From positions 1 to 19,455 of the forward strand of contig JAISWM010000034.1 in the NCBI GenBank assembly GCA_031270785.1: a DNA stretch of 19,455 nt. The letters are read 5' to 3'. Shown here piece by piece: positions 1-6,403 of this stretch. The notes below the pieces were generated by a model. It was not told the origin of the DNA. It worked only from the letters and a program-made list of their open reading frames with translations, and ran no database searches. The translations under genes and the position numbers were made by a program. Each line of letters starts with the position of its first letter. The stretch's first letter is position 1. The stretch is from Oscillospiraceae bacterium. GTDB lineage: Bacteria; Bacillota; Clostridia; Oscillospirales; Acutalibacteraceae.

Positions 1-1
1 T

Positions 2-124
2 CCCAGTCCGCGCAGCGATGCGGAACTCGAACATAATGTACGTTCGCACTTGAAATCTGTACAACTAAAGCCTGATAAGATTTGCGGATTCTTCGGCTCG
101 AAAACTACTGCTTATGCCGCATAG
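2..124 (+). CDS. Possible 3' end of an unrecognised plus-strand gene
   Basis: A frame open from the window edge to a TAG at 122–124 gives about 40 residues ending in GSKTTAYAA. The stretch is richer in G+C than the surrounding DNA and its composition is protein-like, with charged and hydrophobic residues alternating. However, 40 open codons are not rare by chance at this base composition, and two minus-strand frames are also open to the edge here. I do not recognise the family. If real, it converges on the ribosomal operon. This could equally be non-coding. Confidence 0.25.
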   Translation, partial: PSPRSDAELEHNVRSHLKSVQLKPDKICGFFGSKTTAYAA

Positions 125-294
125 TTATGCGCAAGGTTTAATCGGGGGATCAATACATTTTTATTGAGTTACTTTTGCTAGTTTTCTCCCCCTGCGCCCA
201 TAAGCGGAGAAAAACACAGAAGATAATCGGGCTTTTTCCATACAAACAGCCATATTTTCTATCAGTAAAATTTTATATATCAAACGAAATATCT
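125..294. other. Non-coding gap downstream of rplQ with a hairpin
   Basis: No gene is visible here. An imperfect hairpin with arms GTTTTCTCC (181–189) and GGAGAAAAAC (206–215) resembles the pyrimidine/purine arms of the dispersed repeats elsewhere in the window. Flanking words such as TTTTGCTA and ATAATCGG also occur in the repeat copies at 6282–6380 and 19003–19099, so this may be a decayed or rearranged member. No T-tract follows the hairpin on the minus strand, so a classical terminator for the rplQ end is not evident. Confidence 0.4.
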
Positions 295-636
295 TTATAT
301 TAACTCAATAAGTGCCATTTCAGCGGCGTCACCGCGCCTTGGCCCTAATTTATTTATTCTTGTATATCCGCCGTTTCTTTCTGAATATTTTGGCGCTATT
401 TCGCTAAAAAGTTTTTTTACTACGTCTTCTTTTGTTATAAATGAAAAGGCCATGCGTTTATGATGCAAATCATTTTGTTTTGCGATTGTTATCATTTTTT
501 CCGCAAATGACCTGACTTCTTTTGCCCTTGTTACCGTAGTTTCTATTTTTCCGTTTTCAAGTAAAAATGTTACTAAAGCTCTTAGCATCGCCAGTCGATG
601 GGCAGTATTTCTGCCTAATTTTCTTTTTCCAGCCAT
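295..636 (-). CDS. rplQ: 50S ribosomal protein L17
   Basis: Large-subunit protein L17, 113 residues, the normal bacterial length. The N-terminus (MAGKRKLGRNTAHRLAMLR) and the C-terminal GGYTRINKLGPRRGDAAEMA segment are typical of the family. The ATG at 636 follows an AAGGAGG site with good spacing. It is the last gene of the alpha block, directly after rpoA. The usual downstream Bacillota neighbours (ecfA, ecfT, truA, rplM, rpsI) do not follow within the 294 bases left, so the cluster appears to end here. Confidence 0.97.
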   Translation of the reverse strand: MAGKRKLGRNTAHRLAMLRALVTFLLENGKIETTVTRAKEVRSFAEKMITIAKQNDLHHKRMAFSFITKEDVVKKLFSEIAPKYSERNGGYTRINKLGPRRGDAAEMALIELI

Positions 637-679
637 AAATATTTACCTCCTTTCATACTTTTACAATGATTTTACTATA

Positions 680-1639
680 CTATTCATCATCTATTGTAGG
701 GCAAAAATCAAGCCCCATTGCGTGTAATTTTTCAATTACTTCCTCAAGTGATTTTTTCCCTAAATTTCTAACTTTTGACATATCATCTTCAGTCTTGCTG
801 GTTAAATCTTCAACGGAATTAATACCCGCTCTTTTTAAGCAATTATAAGATCTTACGGATAATTCCAAATCATCTATAGTCATATTTAGGCTGTTTGCAG
901 ATGCAGGTTCTTGTTTTTCAAACATTACATTTGCGTCTTCGGCAAGTTTTGACAGCCCTACAAACAAATTAAAGTGTTCTATAAGTATTTTTGCGGCAAG
1001 CGATACTGCTTCCTCGGCCGTCACTACCCCATTTGTCCAAACTTCTAACGATAGTCTGTCATAGTCTGTAATCTGCCCGACGCGCGTATTCTCAACCGTG
1101 CAGTTTGTTTTTAATACCGGTGTATATATTGAATCTACCGGTAAAGTGCCGAGTACTTTATCTTGGATGATCTCTCTGTTTCTTTCCGCTGAAATATATC
1201 CTCTTCCTCTGTCTAAAGTTATTTCCATTTTAAGCGATGCTTTGTCATCGAGCGTCGCTATATGAAGATCCGGGTTAAGTATTTCTACTTCGCTGTCGCG
1301 CGTTATCATTGCGGCTGTAACTTTGCAGCTTCCGGTAGCGTCTATATAAACAGTTTTAGGCCCATTGCAATAAAGTTTTGCGTTTAAACCTTTTATATTT
1401 AATACTATTTCCGTAACGTCTTCCTTGATGCCCGGGATAGTTGAAAATTCATGCATAATTCCGTCTATTTTTATTGATGTTGCCGCTACTCCGGGAAGCG
1501 AGGAAAGAAGAACCCTTCTCAGACTGTTTCCAAACGTATTGCCAAAACCCCTTTCGAGCGGTTCTACAACAAATTTTCCATAATTATTGTCCTGTGAAAT
1601 TTTATTTATACTTATGCGTGGTTTCTCTATTTCTATCAT
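680..1639 (-). CDS. rpoA: DNA-directed RNA polymerase subunit alpha
   Basis: Alpha subunit, which dimerises to nucleate RNA polymerase assembly and contacts promoter UP elements and activators. The N-terminal domain (about residues 1–230) contains the FGNSLRRVLLSSLPG dimerisation helix near residues 36–50. A linker then leads to the C-terminal domain (from about residue 255) with the helix-hairpin-helix segments SVRSYNCLKRAGI and VRNLGKKSLEEV. I prefer the ATG at 1639 (319 aa), which sits 5 nt after GGAGG. An upstream in-frame TTG at 1642 is too close to that site. A 276-bp gap carrying a short inverted-repeat element separates it from rpsD. Confidence 0.97.
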   Translation of the reverse strand: MIEIEKPRISINKISQDNNYGKFVVEPLERGFGNTFGNSLRRVLLSSLPGVAATSIKIDGIMHEFSTIPGIKEDVTEIVLNIKGLNAKLYCNGPKTVYIDATGSCKVTAAMITRDSEVEILNPDLHIATLDDKASLKMEITLDRGRGYISAERNREIIQDKVLGTLPVDSIYTPVLKTNCTVENTRVGQITDYDRLSLEVWTNGVVTAEEAVSLAAKILIEHFNLFVGLSKLAEDANVMFEKQEPASANSLNMTIDDLELSVRSYNCLKRAGINSVEDLTSKTEDDMSKVRNLGKKSLEEVIEKLHAMGLDFCPTIDDE

Positions 1640-1742
1640 CAAATCCTCCTAAATACTTTATACTACTTTCAAATAAAAAAATTGGTCTATGTTGAAATTT
1701 CGTTCCCCCGCCACAGTCAAAGGAAGGAACTTCTCAAAAATC

Positions 1743-1833
1743 GGTTATGTCTCAAAACAGTTGAAATCCCTTCTTTTCCCACCGCCATGGGGCGAGGAAA
1801 GAAAAATATTATCAACTAATTTGGACCACCACC
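1743..1833. mobile_element. Short palindromic inverted-repeat element, copy A1
   Basis: About 91 bp in the gap between rpsD and rpoA. The left end (GGTTATGTCTCAAAACAGTT) and right end (TCAACTAATTTGGACCACC) are inverted versions of each other. Between them lies a pyrimidine arm, a GC-rich core (CCACCGCCATGGGGCGAGG) and a purine arm, so the whole unit folds into one long imperfect hairpin. The same layout occurs at 13929, 15284, 15466 and 19276. No flanking duplication is visible for this copy. A similar pyrimidine/purine hairpin at about 1698–1732 may be a decayed relative. Confidence 0.7.
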
Positions 1834-1915
1834 CCCAAATTTATTAAATTTAAAAACAGTATCAAAAGGAATAAAAACTTTTAAATAACCTCCTTGGGCA
1901 GTAAATATAAATCCA

Positions 1916-2545
1916 TTACTTGGAGTAAAGCTCGATGATAAGAGTTTCTTCGACTTCCAAATCAATATCTTCGCGTGAAGCTTTGGAAATAACCTTAGAC
2001 TCAATGGTATTGTTATCGCATTCTAACCATTTCGGAACAGGCCTTGAAGCATTCTTTTCTAAAATAGCTTTAATTTTCTCACTGCTTCTGCTTTTTTCAC
2101 AAATAGAGATCACATCTCCTGCTTTAAGTAAATAAGACGGTATATCTACTCTTTTCCCGTTTACTACAAAATGCCCGTGGCGGACTAATTGCCTGGCTTC
2201 CGCTCTGGAACCCGCCCAGCCCAAACGATACGCTATGTTATCAAACCTTGATTCCAAGATAGCAAGTAGGTTTTCACCCGCTTTACCTTCTTTTACTTTT
2301 TCCGCTAATTCATAGTAATTCCTAAATTGCCTTTCAAGAACACCGTAATAACGTTTTGTTTTTTGTTTTGCGCGAAGTTGAAGCCCATATTCCGATGTTT
2401 TTTTTCGCCCTTGGCCATGCTGCCCCGGAACATAAGCTTTTCTTGATATCGCGCATTTGGGGGTATAACATCTTTCGCTTTTTAAAAATAATTTTTGTCC
2501 TTCTCTGCGGCATAATCTGCACACAGCTCCCGTATATCTTGCCAT
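1916..2545 (-). CDS. rpsD: 30S ribosomal protein S4 (zinc-binding form)
   Basis: Primary 16S rRNA-binding protein of the small subunit, 209 aa, the usual length. The N-terminus has a CxxC-X13-CxxxxC cluster (C9, C12, C26, C31), the zinc-binding form of S4. The S4 RNA-binding domain spans about residues 99–160 (SRFDNIAYRLGWAGSRAEA…, then GHFVVNGKRVDIPS). It lies between rpsK and rpoA, the standard alpha-block order. In several bacteria S4 is the translational repressor of this block; no repressor-binding pseudoknot could be recognised by eye here. Confidence 0.97.
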   Translation of the reverse strand: MARYTGAVCRLCRREGQKLFLKSERCYTPKCAISRKAYVPGQHGQGRKKTSEYGLQLRAKQKTKRYYGVLERQFRNYYELAEKVKEGKAGENLLAILESRFDNIAYRLGWAGSRAEARQLVRHGHFVVNGKRVDIPSYLLKAGDVISICEKSRSSEKIKAILEKNASRPVPKWLECDNNTIESKVISKASREDIDLEVEETLIIELYSK

Positions 2546-2577
2546 ACTAAATTAACACACCTCCTAAATATTTATTA

Positions 2578-2982
2578 TTAAACACGTCTTCTTTTCGGCG
2601 GACGGCATCCGTTATGCGGTATTGGAGTTACGTCCTTTATAACACTTATTTCAAGCCCCGCAACTTGCAGCGCCCTTATTGCAGCCTCTCTGCCTGAACC
2701 CGGGCCTTTTACAAAAACTTCTATTGATTTCATTCCGTGCCCCATTGCCGCTTTTGCCGCCGTATCGGCCGCTGTTTGAGCCGCAAATGGCGTTGATTTT
2801 CTTGAACCTTTAAATCCGAGACCTCCAGCGCTTGCCCACGAAATGGCATTACCCTGCACGTCTGTGATGGTTACAATCGTATTATTGAAAGTTGATTTTA
2901 TATGAGCGGCTCCGCGTTCGATATTTTTTCGTTCGCGGCGTTTGCGATTTACTGTTTTTTTTGTTGCGGTTTGTGCTGCCAT
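2578..2982 (-). CDS. rpsK: 30S ribosomal protein S11
   Basis: Platform protein of the small subunit, 134 aa. Family hallmarks are visible: AAHIKSTFNNTIVTITD, GGLGFKGSRKSTPFAAQ, VKGPGSGREAAIRAL and the C-terminal TPIPHNGCRPPKRRRV. The lysine/arginine-rich first 20 residues are typical. Start at the ATG following a GGAGGAATTAATTAA stretch. It sits between rpsM and rpsD in the alpha block. Confidence 0.97.
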   Translation of the reverse strand: MAAQTATKKTVNRKRRERKNIERGAAHIKSTFNNTIVTITDVQGNAISWASAGGLGFKGSRKSTPFAAQTAADTAAKAAMGHGMKSIEVFVKGPGSGREAAIRALQVAGLEISVIKDVTPIPHNGCRPPKRRRV

Positions 2983-3009
2983 TTAATTAATTCCTCCTAT
3001 ATCTAAAAT

Positions 3010-3378
3010 TTATTGTTTTTTGTTTGCCATTGTTTTTCTCGGGCCTTTTCTTGTTCTTGCGTTCGTCTTAGACCGCTGCCCTCTGACGGGTAATCCTTTT
3101 CTGTGGCGCACCCCTCTGTAACATCCGATTTCTATAAGTCTTTTAATATCAAACGCTATATTTCTTCTTAAATCTCCCTCGACGGTATAGTGACGTTCAA
3201 TATATTCTCTGAGCTTTGATACGTCGCTTTCCGTAAGATCTTTTACTCTGATATCCGGATTAACTCCCGTCGCCGATATAATCTTTTTTGCCGAACTTAG
3301 TCCGATTCCGAAAATATAAGTAAGCCCCACTTCCACTCTTTTGTCTTTTGGTAAATTTATACCTGAAATTCTTGCCAT
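3010..3378 (-). CDS. rpsM: 30S ribosomal protein S13
   Basis: Small-subunit head protein that contacts the large subunit and P-site tRNA, 122 aa. The N-terminus MARISGINLPKDKRVEVGLT, the helix-two-turn-helix segment (TYIFGIGLSSAKKI) and the basic tail (GQRSKTNARTRKGPRKT) are diagnostic. It follows rpmJ closely and precedes rpsK. Confidence 0.97.
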   Translation of the reverse strand: MARISGINLPKDKRVEVGLTYIFGIGLSSAKKIISATGVNPDIRVKDLTESDVSKLREYIERHYTVEGDLRRNIAFDIKRLIEIGCYRGVRHRKGLPVRGQRSKTNARTRKGPRKTMANKKQ

Positions 3379-3406
3379 CTGCTGTTCACCTCCAATTTTT
3401 TACAAA

Positions 3407-3520
3407 TTAACCTTGACGTTGTTTATGTTTAGCAATTTCGCAAATAATCATTACTCTACCTTTTCTTTTTATTACCTTGCATTTAGGGCAAATTCTTTTT
3501 ACAGAAGGTCTAACTTTCAC
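3407..3520 (-). CDS. rpmJ: 50S ribosomal protein L36 (zinc-binding form)
   Basis: The smallest large-subunit protein. The canonical 37-residue protein (MKVRPSVKRICPKCK…KHKQRQG) with zinc ligands C11, C14, C27 and H32 is obtained from a GTG start at 3520, 9 nt after GGAGG. An in-frame ATG two codons upstream (3526) would give 39 aa but lies only 3 nt from GGAGG, so I prefer GTG. Its start overlaps the end of infA by 11 bp (17 bp with the ATG), because infA is longer than usual. This predicts translational coupling. Confidence 0.93.
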   Translation of the reverse strand: MKVRPSVKRICPKCKVIKRKGRVMIICEIAKHKQRQG

Positions 3521-3837
3521 TTTCATTCCCCTCCCCGGTTTCAGGCAATGTATTCCCGGCACTGGCATTATCAGCACTATTAGAATTATCACTGCCTGGT
3601 TGTTGGTTACTGAATGTTTTGTTTTTGCTGCGCCATGTAATACGCCCTCTCGTCAAATCGTAAGGAGACATCTCAACTGTTACAATATCGCCCTGCAAAA
3701 TACGAATGAAATTTACTCTGAGTTTTCCTGAAATGTGGGCTAAAATAACTTTACCGTTTGGAAGTTCTACCTTAAATGTAGCATTGGGAAGGACGTCTAC
3801 TACTTTTCCTTCAAGTTCTATAACATCATCTTTCGAC
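3510..3837 (-). CDS. infA: Translation initiation factor IF-1 with C-terminal extension
   Basis: IF1, an OB-fold protein that binds the ribosomal A site during initiation. Residues 1–72 (MSKDDVIELEGKVVDVLPNA… to DLTRGRITWRSK) match a complete normal IF1. The reading frame then continues 37 residues in a polar, acidic tail rich in S, N, G and E (residues 73–109). The start is a GTG whose first base is at 3839; it overlaps the preceding TAG by one base (TAGTG), so the full CDS is 3510–3839. The tail overlaps the rpmJ start. The tail could be a genuine extension or the result of a lost stop codon or frameshift; no IF1 core residue looks missing. Confidence 0.93.
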
Positions 3838-3838
3838 A

Positions 3839-4123
3839 CTATAACTCTGCCCCCTTAGTAAATAGATTTTTTCTGTCTGCTGCCTTTATAAAAGGCCCAA
3901 GACATTTTTTTATTGATTTATTCGACTTCAAATTTTCCTCCGACACAATGGTATTCGTGACCTTAAGATGAATAAGTTTTTTCTTTTTTACTTTTTCAAG
4001 AGGCCTGTGTTTTCCATCACATACCATGGCGTAAGTGCGGTCGTGGTCAAGTATAATTTGAAAATCCCCTTTGTCATGCCCTGCAAGCGATACTGCGACC
4101 GCTCCTCTTTTAACTTCTACCAT
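3839..4123 (-). CDS. KOW-domain RNA-binding protein (L14e-like)
   Basis: A 94-aa protein of the KOW-domain family commonly found between map and infA in Clostridia and annotated as an RNA-binding protein related to ribosomal L14e/L6e/L27e. The N-terminal KOW-like segment runs VKRGAVAVSLAGHDKGDF, with a conserved central RPLEKVKKKKLIHLK stretch. Its precise role on the ribosome is not established. It starts at the ATG at 4123 with only a weak AGGAAA site 12 nt upstream, and its stop overlaps the infA GTG by one base. In relatives it normally follows map directly; here two cysteine-rich genes intervene. Confidence 0.85.
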   Translation of the reverse strand: MVEVKRGAVAVSLAGHDKGDFQIILDHDRTYAMVCDGKHRPLEKVKKKKLIHLKVTNTIVSEENLKSNKSIKKCLGPFIKAADRKNLFTKGAEL

Positions 4124-4153
4124 TTAAAAATCATTTCCTTAATAATCGTTTAT

Positions 4154-4351
4154 CTAAAACCATATATTATTTTCTATAGTCATTGGTGCACAGCCACAAA
4201 AGGTATGTTGCAATGATTTTTGAAAACATTTGCTGCATAAACCATCAGATGTCCTCATAGCACCAGAGGTAGACCCACACCGGCGGCAAGGGGTATTATT
4301 GCAACCAACTTCCAGATTTAATTTATTCATACTTTCAGCTTTACCATACAT
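4154..4351 (-). CDS. Small cysteine-rich zinc-ribbon-like protein, duplicate copy
   Basis: A 65-aa protein not normally present in this operon. It carries C22-R-R-C25, then GSTSGAMRTSDGL, then C39-S-K-C42, a zinc-ribbon-like module sharing 15 of 21 positions with the neighbour at 4481–4795. C17, C52 and C54 are extra. Its N-terminus (MYGKAESMNKLNLEVG) lacks the SEKVSGG segment of the neighbour, and the second CxxC pair is missing or degraded (FCGC). The start and ribosome site (GAGGTG, 8 nt upstream) are an exact copy of those of the neighbour. Probably a diverging paralogue; whether it is functional is unknown. Confidence 0.6.
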   Translation of the reverse strand: MYGKAESMNKLNLEVGCNNTPCRRCGSTSGAMRTSDGLCSKCFQKSLQHTFCGCAPMTIENNIWF

Positions 4352-4377
4352 ACCTATTTCACCTCATAAATTAAATT

Positions 4378-4429
4378 TTAATTTTTGGCGTCAGGCCCGC
4401 AATCTGTCAAAATTACCGGTCCGTCTTTT
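4378..4429 (-). pseudogene. Duplicated relic of the 3' end of map
   Basis: This segment encodes the last 16 residues and stop of methionine aminopeptidase a second time (KDGPVILTDCGPDAKN). It is part of an 81-bp direct repeat, 4349–4429 versus 4793–4873, offset 444 bp with two mismatches. The repeat continues through the map stop, the spacer and the ribosome binding site of the following gene. One mismatch changes N to D (ILTN in the intact gene). The similarity stops abruptly at 4430, marking the duplication junction. Confidence 0.9.
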
Positions 4430-4480
4430 CCTCATACCTGTTTATTTCAGACTATATATTATTATATCCGTTGATATAAC

Positions 4481-4795
4481 TTAGGAACGACGGGGATAAC
4501 TATGTCCATAATGTGTTTCACATTGACTACAACGTCCATAAGAAGTAAGTTTTTTAATTTCACCACAATCTGCACAACAACCATATCCCTTACCCTGACA
4601 ATTGCCGCATAAACCATCAGATGTCCTCATAGAACCGGCGGTAGACCCACATATGTGACATTTCGGGGAACCACCGCTAACTTTCTCTGAATCTTTTTCA
4701 TATACCTTTTCAATACCACTAACTTTTTCTGCGTCCGATTCATTAACTTCATTATTAATATCCTGATTATTTTCAATTATGCCTTTGTTTTTCAT
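4481..4795 (-). CDS. Cysteine-rich double-zinc-ribbon-like protein with leader-like N-terminus
   Basis: A 104-aa protein of unrecognised family. Residues 1–42 are acidic and polar, contain a repeated DxEKVSG motif (DAEKVSG, then DSEKVSGG at 35–42), and end in Gly-Gly, like the double-glycine leaders of bacteriocin-type exported peptides. The remainder holds two ribbon-like modules: C46-HI-C49 … C63-GN-C66, and C74/C77 … C89-SQ-C92, with C73 making a CC pair. The core has nine cysteines and an HSYPRRS tail. The start (ATG at 4795, GAGGTG 8 nt upstream) is clear. It follows map by 26 bp, so it is probably cotranscribed with ribosomal genes. No dedicated peptidase/exporter gene is in the window, so secretion is only a hypothesis; an intracellular zinc-ribbon protein is the alternative. 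Confidence 0.7.
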   Translation of the reverse strand: MKNKGIIENNQDINNEVNESDAEKVSGIEKVYEKDSEKVSGGSPKCHICGSTAGSMRTSDGLCGNCQGKGYGCCADCGEIKKLTSYGRCSQCETHYGHSYPRRS

Positions 4796-4821
4796 ACCTA
4801 TTTCACCTCATAAATTAAATT

Positions 4822-5589
4822 TTAATTTTTGGCGTCAGGCCCGCAATTTGTTAAAATTACCGGTCCGTCTTTTGTAATTGCTATACTATGCTCAAAATGT
4901 GCGGATAATTTTCCATCAGCAGTTACAACGGTCCACCCATCGTCTAAAACTTTCACTTCCCCACTGCCCGCATTGATCATCGGCTCTATCGCTATAGTCA
5001 TGCCTTCGCAAAGCCTTGGGCCTTTACCGCGTGACCCAAAATTAGGTACGTTTGGGTCTTCATGCAGCGATGCACCTACTCCATGCCCGACAAATTGCCG
5101 AACCACAGAGTAACCACGCGCTTCGGCATACCTTTGTACCGCGCTGCTGATGTCGCCTACTCTATTGCAAACTTTGGCCGTTTTTATTCCTTCATATAAG
5201 CTTTCTTTAGTGGCATCTAACAAATTTTCAGCTTCGCTATTTATATCTGCGCACGGAAACGTCCACGCGTTGTCGCCATGAAATCCATTAAAATATGCTC
5301 CTATATCTATACTTACTATATCCCCTTGCTTAATAATACAATTTTTATCAGGTATACCATGAATAACAGTGCTGTTTATAGAAATACACGTACTAGACGG
5401 AAATCCATTATACCCCAGAAACGAGGGTGAGGCACCTTGAGACTCAATGTATTTTTTTACTAACATATCAATTTCTAGGGTACTAACACCCGGCTCTACG
5501 GCTTCCCCCGCTAATTTTAGGGCGGTTGAAGAAATTTTTCCCGCTTCTTGCATTGCTAAAATTTCACGGGGGGTTTTCACTATTATCAT
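4822..5589 (-). CDS. map: Methionine aminopeptidase, type I
   Basis: Removes the initiator methionine from nascent proteins in the cytosol; a dinuclear metal hydrolase of the pita-bread fold. The five metal ligands are present: D95 (VSIDIGA), D106 (FHGDNAW), H169 (VGHGVG), E202 (IEPM) and E233 (HFEHS); catalytic H176 (LHED) is also present. The length of 255 aa is normal for type I. The ATG at 5589 lies one base after the adk stop (TAATATG), indicating coupling. The last codons have been duplicated downstream (see 4378–4429). Confidence 0.97.
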   Translation of the reverse strand: MIIVKTPREILAMQEAGKISSTALKLAGEAVEPGVSTLEIDMLVKKYIESQGASPSFLGYNGFPSSTCISINSTVIHGIPDKNCIIKQGDIVSIDIGAYFNGFHGDNAWTFPCADINSEAENLLDATKESLYEGIKTAKVCNRVGDISSAVQRYAEARGYSVVRQFVGHGVGASLHEDPNVPNFGSRGKGPRLCEGMTIAIEPMINAGSGEVKVLDDGWTVVTADGKLSAHFEHSIAITKDGPVILTNCGPDAKN

Positions 5590-5590
5590 A

Positions 5591-6229
5591 TTAATTCCTG
5601 ATTTCTTCCAGTATTTTTTCTGTGATTTCTTCGGGCGGCCTTTCGCCGTTAATAATCACTAATTTCCCCGTTTCTTTGTAGTAGTTTACGAGAGGTTCTG
5701 TTTGATTGCGGTAAACTTCCAGACGGTGTTTTACCGTTTCTTTGCTGTCATCTGTACGTTTAACGAGGGTATCTGCGCATTTGTCACAGGTATTATCTAC
5801 TTTCGGCCTTCTCCCCGCCGTGTTTATATTGTATGTTGAACCGCAGCTCATGCAGACACGGCGCCCCGTCATTCTTTCATATATTACCGAATCGGAAACA
5901 TTTATATCTATTACCTTATCAATTTTTATATGCATATCACGCAGCGCCTCGGCCTGGGATATGGTTCTTGGGAAACCGTCCAATATATACCCGTTTTTGC
6001 AGTCGTCTTGACTGATTTTTTCTTTTACAATGCCTGTTACCACTTCATCCGGTACTAATTGCCCTTGGTCTATAAAAGACTTTGCCTTTTTCCCCATATC
6101 GCTGCCACTCTTTAACGCTTCCCTGAGAATATTTCCGGTTGAAATAACAAGAATATTTAACCTTTTACTGAGCACCGCGGCTTGCGTTCCCTTTCCCACT
6201 CCGGGTGCTCCCAGCAGTACTATTTTCAT
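5591..6229 (-). CDS. adk: Adenylate kinase (zinc-binding LID form)
   Basis: Interconverts ATP + AMP and 2 ADP. The P-loop GAPGVGKGTQ is at residues 7–16, and the NMP-side DGFPRT motif is at 84–89. The LID carries four cysteines, C126, C129, C148 and C151, the structural zinc site typical of Gram-positive long-form enzymes. Length 212 aa is normal. It lies between secY and map, the standard place. The 174-bp gap upstream to secY is unusually long for this junction and holds a dispersed repeat. Confidence 0.97.
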   Translation of the reverse strand: MKIVLLGAPGVGKGTQAAVLSKRLNILVISTGNILREALKSGSDMGKKAKSFIDQGQLVPDEVVTGIVKEKISQDDCKNGYILDGFPRTISQAEALRDMHIKIDKVIDINVSDSVIYERMTGRRVCMSCGSTYNINTAGRRPKVDNTCDKCADTLVKRTDDSKETVKHRLEVYRNQTEPLVNYYKETGKLVIINGERPPEEITEKILEEIRN

Positions 6230-6281
6230 TTTTTTATTTTCCTCCTTTACTGCAAATATAATTTTCCCCTTAATTTTGGTC

Positions 6282-6380
6282 GTGTTTCAAAATAATCGGA
6301 ATTTTTTCTTTCTCTCCCCCGCGTTCTAGCGGGGGAGAAAAACGCAAATAATACCACGTTTCTGAGTGGTTTTTGCTATA
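6282..6380. repeat. Dispersed hairpin repeat, family B copy 1
   Basis: About 99 bp in the secY–adk gap. It consists of TTTCAAAATAATCGGAA, a pyrimidine arm, a perfect GC hairpin (CTCCCCCGC…GCGGGGGAG, loop of six), then AAATAATACCACGTTT and TTTTTGCTATA. The copy at 19003–19099 has the same order of blocks with a different hairpin sequence that still pairs. Unlike family A, the outer ends are not inverted copies of each other. Confidence 0.75.
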
Positions 6381-6403
6381 GTGCGTTTTTTATAAAGGTA
6401 AAT

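Noticed and set aside
1..160. Possible tmRNA, because a frame ends in TAYAA followed by a stop
   Set aside because: No tRNA-like acceptor end, no GGTTTCGAC-type 5' element and no CCA end could be found downstream.
1816..2004. Minus-strand frame overlapping the end of rpsD and repeat A1
   Set aside because: It overlaps rpsD in another frame and extends into the inverted-repeat element; no independent support.
3510..3560. LPETG motif in the IF1 tail, suggesting a sortase signal
   Set aside because: No hydrophobic segment or positively charged end follows and IF1 has no signal peptide, so this is a chance match.
3527..3592. Longer L36 beginning upstream of the GTG/ATG
   Set aside because: The extra residues are not family-like and lie inside the infA coding region, before the ribosome binding site.
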